Assembly (NCBI RefSeq): GCF_023856365.1
Contig: NC_064551.1
Span: forward strand, 2,622,501 to 2,686,500
Direction: 5' to 3'
Length of the DNA: 64,000 nucleotides
DNA from: Brienomyrus brachyistius
Taxonomy: Eukaryota; Chordata; Actinopteri; Osteoglossiformes; Mormyridae
Shown here in pieces: positions 48,199 to 60,400 of the stretch (position 1 is the first letter of the stretch; every line of letters starts with the position of its first letter). The notes below the pieces were generated by a model. The model ran no database searches. It was given only the letters and a program-made list of their open reading frames with translations, and was not told where the DNA came from. The position numbers and the translations under genes were made by a program.

Positions 48199-51100
48199 AG
48201 TTTTGAACACGCTTCCAAGAGCGAAACATTCGACCCGATTGAATTTCATTCTATATACAGGACGAGTCAACTGAATGCACAACACGCGATGACTCTAGTT
48301 TTTGTAAACATTATCGTTTTTTTTCGTCCTCTATACATGACATCAACCTGTGCGTTCGCTCATATTTCCAAGAATTATAAAGTACTGCAAATAATGACAG
48401 AATGACTCCTCTGGAAAGCCAGTGTTATTTCTCAGAAGAGAAGCAGCGAATATACAAACACGAAGTCCAACATAAAACGCTAAGAGCATCACTTTAATTC
48501 TGCCCATCGGCAATTACAGCTTTCGAAAACGCGGGTCCGTCACGTCATTCGTCAGGTCGAGCCTCTCTGTCCGTGGCCGGACAGGATTCTCATAAATGTC
48601 CGGCTCAATACTTCGGCACCCGAGGCAAATCACCCGTTTTGGACATGTGCCAGGGAGCGTCGCCTTAGACAGCTGAAGAAAACCATCCGTGCTGTACATG
48701 TCTGATCTACACTGGTGACAATGACTCGGAGCTGAGTCTGAGACATGATATAACTGGACGAGGAGAACATCCAAAACAAAAGTTCACTAAATGCTACGGC
48801 AGAAGAGTCAGAATGGGGGGGAAAAAAATCTTACACTGTTGGCACCCTGAGACGATATCAAAGAATATGTAAAAAAAAAATAAAAATAATAAAAAATGAA
48901 AATGTCAATATATTACTGAGATGACAGTGCACGAAAGCTTATTAGACTTGGGCTTGGAGTCAGATCTGGCCAGGTAGTTGTCAGTTGCCAAGGAAATGGA
49001 GTGACAGCAGAGCACAGTGGGCTGGCTAAGGAATGCGCGCTCATTCAGCCACTGCAGGAAAGTCCCCATAAGAGAGAGGAAGTGCTCTCACCCCCGCAGA
49101 AAGCACCGCGGATATGACTCCAGGGCTGCATTTGGTACAGTAACGGGATGGATGGGAGTGATGACATGGAGAGAGACCCAGCGAAGTGCTACAGACACGC
49201 TAAGTGTACTAAACATGGAATATGGATGACAATGACGATCTACTGCAGGAACCTTAAAGCGTTTATGGACGTGACAGCAGCCAGTGCAAGGCTGCCCCTT
49301 CATTTTTTTGAATGTGCTTTTCGTCACATATACTTTCCACGTCACCTTTGAGGGGAAAAGTTCAAAGCCAGGGCCAGTAGGGGGCGCCCCGCGTGTTTTT
49401 GTGTGTGTGTGTGGTGTGTATCTGACATTGTTTGTCATTTCCTAGCTTCTCACCAAATGACGGTTCTCATTTCCACTAAACACGAGTGGTGGTAACAGAA
49501 AAACACAAGGGAAATAAAATAAATTAGAAAGTAAAACAAGGATACTCACGATCACATTCCCTCCATTAAAAAATTCTCTCAACAAGCGAAAACACACATA
49601 CGTGCGTGCGTGCGCAGACACACACCCACAGACACACAGACACACACACACACCCACATTCAGACTCGCATATACATGCGCAAACTAAGACAACTGGGTA
49701 AGTGAGCCAAAGTGAGACAGGAAGTCTTTCATTTGTCTTCTCAGGGAAGTCGAATAAAGATTCTCTGCTCCTTTACCTTCTACGGAGACAATATTCACCC
49801 GAAAATAACATTCTCTCTGGATTCAGTACCATCACTACAGGTTTCTAGCTGAAACCCTGCACGGCTTTCAGGGATCTGATTCTGCAATTCCTGTTTTTGT
49901 AAATATCAAGACAAGGGAGACTAAATATTCATCTGTGGACTACAGACCTAGAAAACGCAAGACAAGAGAAATAATACAAGGAACATGCATTCCCACTGCA
50001 TTAATAGGTTTTTAACAAAATTTACAATTAGGGAAAAATATGACTATTCCACATGATTGTTCCACTATCTTTTCTTTTAAAACAACATCTACCTGACCAC
50101 ATGGCAAACGAACTCAGTCATTAATTAGCTTATTCTATCCTCAAACAAATACAAACACAAATACTCAATATCTCCACAGATTGCAACAGCTGTATTCCTA
50201 TTCTGCAATTTAAATAGTCTGCATTTTTGAATAAACTCTTTTTTTCATATTAGACACTAAAAGACAACATAAAGAGAATAGCACACCAATTCTTTAGAGG
50301 TGAAGCTCTGATGCCAATTTAAGTGCTTTAATTTTCTACCTTTCTGGGAATTTGAACGGAGGGATAACCCTCCTCGAAGTGCTTACTGATATTGCGAGTG
50401 CCTAGTGCGAGACAGAAAGTGCCGGAATGTAGACTGAAGTCTGTGGAGATCTACGTCCCTACATGATGTTTAAATGGAGAGCTTGTTTCCTTTGTAAACG
50501 TTCATCGCCTCCCAGTGGCATTCGTCCTTAACATCAGGACATTTAACACTGATGCAATTTCCCACCTCTCTTCTTCAGAAAAGGATTTCTCAAATACATA
50601 TAATAGCCTTTAAAACCAATAAGGAAGAAAGGCGTCTCAACACAAACTTCCTCTCAAGCCAAAACTTGCTTCCATAAGATAAAAAAGATTCACATAAAAT
50701 CAAATTGAAAGCATCCACTGTTTAAAAACATATTTCCTATTGACCTCTTCATCAACATCCAAATTGTAACTGGTAGGAACATGCAAGGGGCTCTGGATCC
50801 CATTCGTGTGAATATGCAGTGTGTGCACATGTATGTCTTTGTACGTCTTTGTACGTGTGTGTGAGAAGCTGATTTCCTGAGTTTCAGAATACTCGACGTT
50901 CAATCTTGACAGGAAACAGCCAAATAATATTTTCCAGCAGCAAAATATGTCTGATGAAACCCAATGGGGAAAAAAAACATTAACCACTAGCTGTACAATT
51001 TTACTGTGACAAATGTCACCATGCTTCATATTATATACAATACAGTTCTGGACAAACGAGCACTTAAATATCAACTGTTAAACCCGCCCATAAAGAATGG

Positions 51101-51824
51101 TATTGCTGATGTGTGAGGAGCTTAGCTATGTGACCACGTACCAACACTTGTCTCTGTGTGTTTTTCAGTGTCAGCACTGCAGAAGGCAAGAGAGGAATGT
51201 TTAGGTACAAACGTCTGTACAATATACGTTGGGAGTTCCAGTATCGAAACGCTATAAATGAGCTGTACAGGAGAAATTTTTGCATATGGACACGTACAGT
51301 CTTGGGGCTGTATAAAATTCCCAGTGTACAGAAGTTGTACTCTTATTTTCATGAACAATATTGAACATTCAGAAAACATTTCCTGAGACTGAATTGCTGT
51401 GACAAGGGCCATTGAAAATGAGAGGGAGAGGGAGAGAGGGAGTGATCAGAGCTGCTTCTAGGTCCATGGAGGTTTTCAGCTTTGAGATGTGAGCTGCCCA
51501 TCCCTGTTTTGAAAGTGTAAAACACAGAGGCAGTGGTTCCACTGCAGAGGTCACAGCCGGGGTGTGGCGGGGTAGCACCATCAAGAAGAAGTTCTGTGAG
51601 AGGGTCTCACAATGTCATGGTTTGAAGGAAATACTGTGAGATAAGTATTGCTGCTGTTAAGACCACTGTAGTGTTGACCTTCAAAAAAATACAACATAAT
51701 ACAAAAATACAAAACAAAACGATTTTTTTTTTGAAGAACATTGGCAGGTCTTGAGAAACTTAACCTCAGGCCGAGGTTTGTCAGGAGATAATTAAATAAA
51801 AAGAGGAAGTGATGTCCACTATCA
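47547..51824 (-). other. bach2: Presumed BACH2 3' UTR
   Basis: This region lies downstream of the BACH2 stop on the minus strand. A candidate AATAAA signal (minus strand) is at 47547-47552, which would give a UTR of about 4.3 kb. BACH2 is known for a long 3' UTR in mammals. A T-run at 48171-48199 (A-run on the transcript strand) and CA/CG-rich simple sequence near 49590-49660 lie inside. The exact end is inferred. Confidence 0.45.
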
Positions 51825-54413
51825 CTAGGTATATTCCTTTCTGGGCTGTTCGTCAGTGGTACATTTATCGGTCATTTCCTGGCAGAAATCGGTGACTGTC
51901 TGGTTAGTCTGTTCGAAGGTCAGCCCTGACTCCAGGTACACGGCCGACTCTCGGCCTTCGTTGGCTAGAACCACACCCCCTAGGTTGTCGGCCCCGTTGC
52001 CCAGAGCCCAGCGGGCTGGGCCGGCTTCGCTCTCAGGATGGCAGGGGGACTTGAGGGTACGGGGCTCTGGGGTGGGTGAACTGGAGCTGGTAGTGAGGTC
52101 GATGCTGGTGGAGGCAGCGGCAGCGGAGGGGGAGCAGGGGGTGGGGGATGTGGCGGTGGGCTCGCTGGGTCGCAGCACTGGGCAGTAGCGGTGCAGTGAC
52201 TGGACCTGCTCTGGACTGAGCTGCACATCCCGGTATACCTCCTGTGACAAGCAAGAGAAGTTCTCCCACAGCTCACCCATGCAGGCCTCCAGCTTGCTGC
52301 GCTCTGTCAGTAGCTTGTCCTTCTCAGTCACCTGACAAGGAGTCACACACAGGAAACTCAGTGTCATACTGTTGCAAGACATCACAGGCGAACACAGCCA
52401 CAGGACCACATAGCCTAACACAGCTACGAGACATCACAGATGAACACAGCTACAGGATCACACAACCTAACACAACTACAAGACATCACAGGTGAACACA
52501 GCCACAGGACAACATAGCCTAACACAGCTACTAGACATCACAGGCTAACACAGCCACACACTGCTTGACATAAATAGTGCAGAAACCATCCATCTATTCA
52601 TCCTCAGGCCTTTTGAGGGTCACAGATACATAAACTACAGATCTAATATTACAAGATGTAACACAGAAGAGTTTTGATAAAACATTTACACAACTGGAAT
52701 GAAGTACCTGAGTCATAGCTTTTCTCTGCAAATTAAGGGCTCCTGACGGTAATAACTACTTGTGAGTGAATGTTTTGCGGTGACTGAGTCATGCACCCAC
52801 TGTATGTGAGGACATGCACGTCTGTGTGAATGCATGCGCACCTCTATCTGTGGTGCTAGTGTGCAAATGGTGTGAGCGTATGTGCGTGCCAGGCTGCGTT
52901 TGGCTCACCAGCTTGCGGATCTCGCACTCCAGGTTGAGGATGCAGTCCAGCTTCCTTTTGCGGCAGCGCTGAGCCGCGATGCGGTTCTTGCTCCTCCGCC
53001 GGACGTCGTGGATGAACTCCAGCTGCTCTGAGGTCAGTTTGTGCATCTTCACCATCATTTGGAAGTCATTCCGTGGAAGATTTGTGATTTGATCGACAGG
53101 GAAGGGAAGTTTGACCTGTGATGAGAGATGTGCATGCAGCTATTCAAGGCTGGTCATTCCATTCACTCATCCATTCATCCATCCATCCATCCATCCATTT
53201 TCCAGAGAGCTCATGCAGGGAGCCCAACATACAGGGTTCATCCAACCTTCATTTCCAATGGAATGGATTCCAGCAATTTTGGGGGATGCCAAGATATTTC
53301 TAGACTTGCCAGCAGAGCTGTCTCCAGCTTGCATTCCCAAAAGAAGCCTTTGGGGGCTGGGCCACCTCAACAGATCTTTTATCAAAATAAAGGAGAACCA
53401 CTGCATGTTCTCTGGGACACAGAGTGAGACCAACTGCTCTCAAATTTTCATTCAATTTATAAAAGTTACAGCCACCTGTGAGGATGGTCAGTAAAGTTTA
53501 AATATACAAGCAATTTTAATTCACTATAAAGCAGAAATAAACCACAAACCAAAAATATTAAGACTACGCAAAAATCATAATAGAATCTTAGAAATACTTC
53601 ACAATTCACAATACAGATACGGTTTGACCAGAAAGTAGCTTAATAAAAACTAACAGTAAAGAAGGTGAATAAAAATAATTTCTTGTGTTACACATAACCG
53701 TCACTAGGTGGAACCTTTGAGCCGCTAATACCGGAGCATAACCTCCTGGAACAGTGAGCAATGACTCATGGTTCGCGAAGCGCTCCAGCACTGGAGCTGC
53801 CAACAAAACCCTTTCTGTGCAAACCGGTCTGAGTGGCAGGTGAGGGGGCCAATCCAAGAAAAACACCTCGCTGTCTCTCTGTCTTGCCTGGATGCCCTGG
53901 ATGCCGTCAACGTGAAAGGCAGCACAGAGAGAGGCGTGCTGGGGCTTGCTAGCCGCACTCGCACGCATGTCAGAGGATCGCTATGTGGAATGAATGCCGG
54001 AGCCGGCAGCGGCACCCCGCGGGGCACCGCGCGCTGCCCGTGTGTGCGCGCGCGTGTGTGAGCGCGTGAAAATGCCAGGTGTGAAAGCATCACAACAGCA
54101 CGGCTGAAACAAAAAGCGAACTGGAGAGTCAAAACGAGGCAGAAATCAGTGCTAACAAATATCATAATGAAATAATAAAAATGAATAAACGAGATTTAAC
54201 AAGATGCAATAAGGTCCTTTGGAGGAAACGCTGATGGGGTCAGTGATTGAAAATGGCAATTAATGTGTTTATATGAGCCGTGATGAAAGTGTGAAGGGAG
54301 GCTGAAATTTATGAGATGTAAAAGTATTTATAAGAAATATGTAAATTAATGTAATATATATAAAAAAAATCACTATCCACTCCGTAACGCCCTAAGAAAC
54401 ACGTGTGCACGCA

Positions 54414-54478
<65 letters not shown>

Positions 54479-57400
54479 GCACAATCCTGCGTGGATCTCG
54501 CCGTTGGCCGAGGATCATGGTCGGAAAGGCTCTGCTCTGAGCGGGAATAAGAAAGCACTGGGAAGGCGAATAAGAATCAAAAAGGAACGAGAGCCCTGTC
54601 ATCACCCCGCTAACGTATCCGGGAAAACCCCAAGATGGACTGCCCTTTCGGTGGCAGCTGTGTAGTACGCCCCCGTGGCCACAGGGCGGCGCAGCTCATG
54701 GCCACCCTCTGGGATTTGCCGAGGCTTTGTTTGATGCCATCTTTTAGCCTGGCTGCTTCCCCCTCGATTTACGGCGTGGGACACCCCCATCCCACATCCC
54801 AATGAAATTCTGCTGACGATATCGCCAGGCCGCGCGTGTCACTGCCGCAGGGCGCCTGGGGGCCACTCACAGCATCTCACACATCTTCCTGTGAGTGACG
54901 GGGGGCAGGGGGGGCAGATCATGATTGTCGCCTGACAGGAAGCCCTCCCGAGGCCAAATTAGAGCCCATTTTTGAATTGTGCTGCTGTGAGTGCTCGGCT
55001 ATCTGACGCGCGGCCAGGAGCAGAGCTGCATGCGGACGCCTGCGACACGCTGACAGCTGCAGAGTGAGCGGGGCGGCACAGTGCAGTGATGTCAGGGGCG
55101 GCACAGTGCAGTGATGTCAGGGGCGGCACAGTGCAGTGTTGTCAGGGGCGGCACAGTGCTGTGTTGTCAGGGGCGGCACAGTGCTGTGTTGTCAGGGGCG
55201 GCACAGTGCTGTGATGTCAGGGGCGGCACAGTGCTGTGTTGTCAGGGGCGGCACAGTGCTGTGATGTCAGGGGCGGCACAGTGCAGTGATGTCAGGGGCG
55301 GCACAGTGCAGTGATGTCAGGGGCGGCACAGTGCAGTGATGTCAGGGGCAGCCCTGTCTGACCGTCATTATTTAACCAGGCCACTAGGGGGACCTGTCCT
55401 GTATCAAGCCCATCAGGCAAAGTGTCCTCCAGCAGGGGCACCTGCAACTTCACACTCCCCTGCCTCATGTGCTGGCTCACTTCCTGTTACTTATGGTCAC
55501 TGCACTTCAGACAGGAGAGTGACCCATCTCACTGCGGCCACTACGGCCACAGCAGAAGGGAAGTGACAGGTGGCGTGGAGGGGGGGGGGTCTTCTTGGGG
55601 GAAGCCCATGTCACCTGGCTCTGTGTCACGCTCACCCTGAGCACTCAGACGATGGCCGTATATCCCACTGACCTCAGCCAAGGGCTCATGGGCTGGCAAG
55701 ACAGGAGGTTAAGAGGCCAGGCCTCTATAGCAGCAAAGCAACGTGCCTCTCCTGTGTCTTACTAACACGCTGGCTACTGCCATGGTGATGCTTACTAATA
55801 CTATTACTACTATCACTCCTGCTGCGTGTAGTACTCCAGCCCGCACAGCACGCGGCAGGTAAATACAGATCCCTCAGTGTGAGTCTATATTAAGCTGCTC
55901 TTCTCCATACCCTGTATGTGGCTCTTTTCACAGGAGGTGCTGCCTTCACTGTCCTCCTGTGGCCTCTACAGCAACAGCAGCCTGTACCGTCGCTACTCAT
56001 GAGAATTCACAGCTCAGAATACCTGAAGCTCCCGCAGTCAGCCCTGCTGTAAAGGGCCTGAGAATCCCACAGAAAGACATACAGACAGACAGTGAGAGAC
56101 AGACAGTAAAACACAGAGACAGACAGACACAGAAAGACGTAGAGATAGACAGAAAAACACAGAGACAGACATAGAGACGGACAGACACAGACAGACAGAA
56201 AAACACAGAGACAGACAGACACAGAGACAGACAGACACAGAGACAGACAGACACAGACAGACAGACATAGAGACGGACAGACACAGACAGACAGAAAAAC
56301 ACAGAGACAGACAGACAGAAGGAGAGACATACAGGCAGAACTTGGAACCCACATGTGTCTAAGGAGTACAATGATGAGTATGCCTGAGAGGACCAGTCTA
56401 TCTTGGGTCACAGTCACTGGTTGAACTAGGCTTGGGCGGTATGACTGTATTATAGTATACCCCAGGATTGAGACATCCTGAAGGAAATACTGTCGAAAAT
56501 ACACATGCTTAACTGACAGGGAGCTGCTGTACTGAGGTGATACTCTGCACAGCACAGGTCGCCAGAGGTCGATCTGCTGCCAAGGAAGATGATGACTGCC
56601 AAGTAGTACAAATAACACAGGAAAAGTTTCTGCCCCTGCTTGGAAGTGTTTTGGATTCATTAGCTGAGCCAGTTAGTCCGTTCGTTTAATTTCCATTCTA
56701 CATTCAGAATATTTGTAAAGACTGAGCATGTGAATACAGACACCTGAAACACAGAAGTTGATTCTGGAGTTTAAGGTAGCGTACATGATTTAGATTTTTT
56801 TTTAAATACCATCATATACTGGGGTGAAATGTCTAAAAAGTATGATGGTATGAAAGAATAGATACCGCCCAGGGTTAGTCTGGAGCTGGCTCTGTGCCCC
56901 ATATGATACCTTGGTCCCTGAGAACCTGCACAGCAGGGTGTGTGGACAAGTGGCCTCAGGGGATCAGAATGGATTGGATGGGGAGTTCTTGGCCATTATC
57001 TTTTTGACAAAGACAGAAAGTGCTCTCATTCTATATCCTACTGTTAGGGCCAGACTTCCAGAACTGGAACTGCAGAGCTCAAGGCAACAAGACTATCACC
57101 GGGGCAATCACATGCATTTAAAATATTCATGAACAGAGAGGGTGTTACTCCCAGTGCAACCACAAAGCGATCATAGCGAGAGCAGAGTGCACAGACTGAG
57201 GCTATGACTGGCTTCGGAGGCGCCTGACTTCCTGTGCGAGTAACACGCCCAATAAGAGGTTAAGGTATCACGCTGAAGAATACGAGAGGAATTGTGCAGC
57301 AAACTGCCACCATCACATGATACCACCGTCACCTCCGCACCTGTGATCACCTGACACAGGCGGCAACGGGGAGCAGAGGTCATCGCCCTGGTGTAGTCAC

Positions 57401-60400
57401 TCACCAGTGCTCTTTGTACCTACTCAATTCGGTACATCTTGGCACTGCAATGCTAGGCTGGTAGATGTTGCAACTAAGACTCGTGGACCATGCACGTATC
57501 ATGCCACACACAGACTTGCTGCTTCAAAGAGGCGATTTAAAGGCTAAAACATCGGCAAAGCAGGAATGCTTTATGGTTAAAAAGGCAGAACTTTGCTGCA
57601 TAGCAACAAGCATTGTGTGACTGAGCTGCTGCTAGAGTCGTCATCAGCAAACCCTGGGCTGGGAACAGCTGGGGGACCCAGTCAGAAAAGCCCCAGCACA
57701 GTCCAGCAGCGTCGGCTCAGCCTCACAGTTTAACAGCTTCCTTCCTGGCCAGAATCCGCTGTTTCCAGTCCTTAAGGCAGCCAGCCCTCTACGGGCTGCG
57801 CTCACCGCCCACTCCGCAGGCACACAGGAGCCCTATAAACACGCCACGCTCCAGCACTGTTTATTTGCACAAGTTGCTGCAGGAGCAGTAAACGACGGGC
57901 ATCCAGGAAAACAAGGCAGCCTTCATATGGTATCTAATCGCCACAACTGCCATTACGCCACAATAAATTCACTGGCAACAGGCGAGCGTGAGATACGACT
58001 GTTGATCCAGTTAACAGGAACAGTTTAAACAGAGATTAATTCCACTTGTACACATAAAAGGCAGAGGGAGCCGTAGAAAGAGCCCTTTTCCTGGGCTTTT
58101 TACAACGCCAGGGCTCTGAATTACCAGCTAAATCCACATGATTTCCAGCCAATGAGCTCAGCAGTCACTCACATGACACATAAGTGGGGACGAGAGACGA
58201 GCGTGATGGCGGGAGTAGCGACACACTGCCGTTTATCTCGCCCCTCTCATCATGCAGATGCCAATGTTAGAGGCTCCTCTCTGACACGTTACTCATACCA
58301 TTTAAGGGGGCTGGTTCTGCAAAAGCCGTCGCTATGGCAACACTTCCTTCACCCCACTCTGTTTTCCCACGTCTGCTTCCGCAGAAACAAAGATCCGCTC
58401 TCACGGTGAACTAGATCCAGTGCTGTCGGAAACGACGGCATTGCATTCCCTGGGGAGCCCTGTCACTCAGTGTGGCCATCTAAGCCGTAGTCATCCCACA
58501 TGCACTAACTTCTACAATTGCTAGAAGCACTGATTGGATCACCAGGAACTGTGAAAGTGACGTACAACTTCTAGAAAGACCTGGAAATGTAAAGGTTAAG
58601 TAATGTGTCCTTTTTGTGATACGTAGGTTTGAAAGTATCCTTACTTATTTAGTGCACATTTTACATATATGACAATTTGCAGAATCTTTCACTACAAATT
58701 AGCTGGTCATTTGCATTCCTTTGTGTCATACATCCTTGATTGAAAATGTCATTTATATTAATTCTGTGAGATAAAAGGGGGTCCTCTGTTGGGGGGCATT
58801 GCAGGGGGACACAGTGAGGGGAAAAAACCGAAACAGTGTGGGGAGTTTGAGAAGGGGCAAATCCATTTTGAAACGGCAACCTTCAGAAATATTACAAATA
58901 AAATGAGTATATTATATGCCTGTATACATTAAATGATGCTAACAAATCAACATAAAGAAAATGTGTGAAGTAGACAGGCACCACATATTGAATACATTAA
59001 GTTTGAATACCACCGGTATATACAGAGGTCCGTATGGGACACGGACAGCGGCTGTTTTTGTGAACACGATGTGCATGTGACTCGTTTACATTTAGCTGGC
59101 ACTCTTACAACGGGGATTTGAACCCACAAGCTAGTGGTTGTCACTCCAATCTGTTGAGCTACAGGTGAGCTGTTGATGCAATACTAAATCGTACATTTTA
59201 TTTTTCAGTATGTGGCTATCATGCAATATATGAGATGGATGCAAAAAAAATATATAAAAATTTACGATCGGTACTTAAAAGCGGCATATTGGTGCCAGTC
59301 AAATGCCTGAGCTGTGAATTGAATTATATGCCCTCTGGTGCTCAGGTAACAGAAGCATCATAGCAGCTCACCTGCCGTTGCTAGTTAACATCATAGGTGC
59401 TCTGATGTCAGCAGATACCTACTGTTAACAAGTAGCTATATTAAAAACTTTTAAAGTGTGCAAAGCGAAACGGTCCAACGCGTGCAAAGCAAAACGGTCC
59501 AACGCGTGCAAAGCCAAACGGTCCAACGCGTGCAAAGCCAAACGGTCCAACGTGCGCAAAGCCAAACGGTCCAACGTGCGCAAAGCCAAACGGTCCAACG
59601 TGCGCAAAGCCAAACGGTCCAACGTGCGCAAAGCCAAACGGTCCAACGTGTGCAAAGCCAAACGGTCCAACGCGTGCAAAGCCAAACGGTCCAACGTGTG
59701 CAAAGCCAAACGGTCCAACGTGCGCAAAGCGAAACGGTCCAACGTGCGCAAAGCGAAACGGTCCAACGTGTGCAAAGCCAAACGGTCCAAAGTGTGCAAA
59801 GCCAAACGGTCCAAAGTGTGCAAAGCCAAACGGTCCAACGTGTGCAAAGCCAAACGGTCCAACGCGTGCAAAGCCAAACGGTCCAACGCGTGCAAAGCCA
59901 AACGGTCCAACGCGTGCAAAGCCAAACGGTCCAACGTGTGCAAAGCCAAACGGTCCGTGAGCGCCTGTATTTCACTCGAAAGGATTATGACACTTGGACG
60001 TTGTTAAGTAAAAATTCTCAAAATTTAAACGATTCCACTTCAGGAACAATATAATGCCACTGCAAAGTCTGAAGAAGATACATAAAAAAAATATATGAGT
60101 TATCATCTTAATAAGAACAAGTAGTGTCAGAACTGCTCTTTTTTGCTATGATGATGCAATGTGGCTTCAATTTTGGGGTGACCTGCCTCAAAATGTAATC
60201 AGTTTTAGCTCATCACTCATTCAAGCCTGTGAAATGTTTGAAAAAGATCTGTTAAGCAGTTTTTGAGTAATTGGCTCAGATACCAAAGTGTCTGTGGCAG
60301 CGGACAGGTGCTAAAACCACATCAGGGCCTATCAGATCTGGCCCTCCATTCCAAATCCAGGCCTTGTTTTCAGTTCTCCCAGGTAGTTAGTGTAATAATT

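Noticed and set aside
55071..55349. CRISPR-like array
   Set aside because: This and the 24-, 43- and 52-bp arrays are head-to-tail repeats without unique spacers, in a vertebrate intron.
56007..56660. Minus-strand frames rich in CLSVSVC
   Set aside because: Produced by the ACAG simple repeat.
59425..60054. Repetitive proteins on both strands at the 24-bp array
   Set aside because: All frames are open only because the repeat has no stops; there are no splice sites, homology or non-repeat domains.
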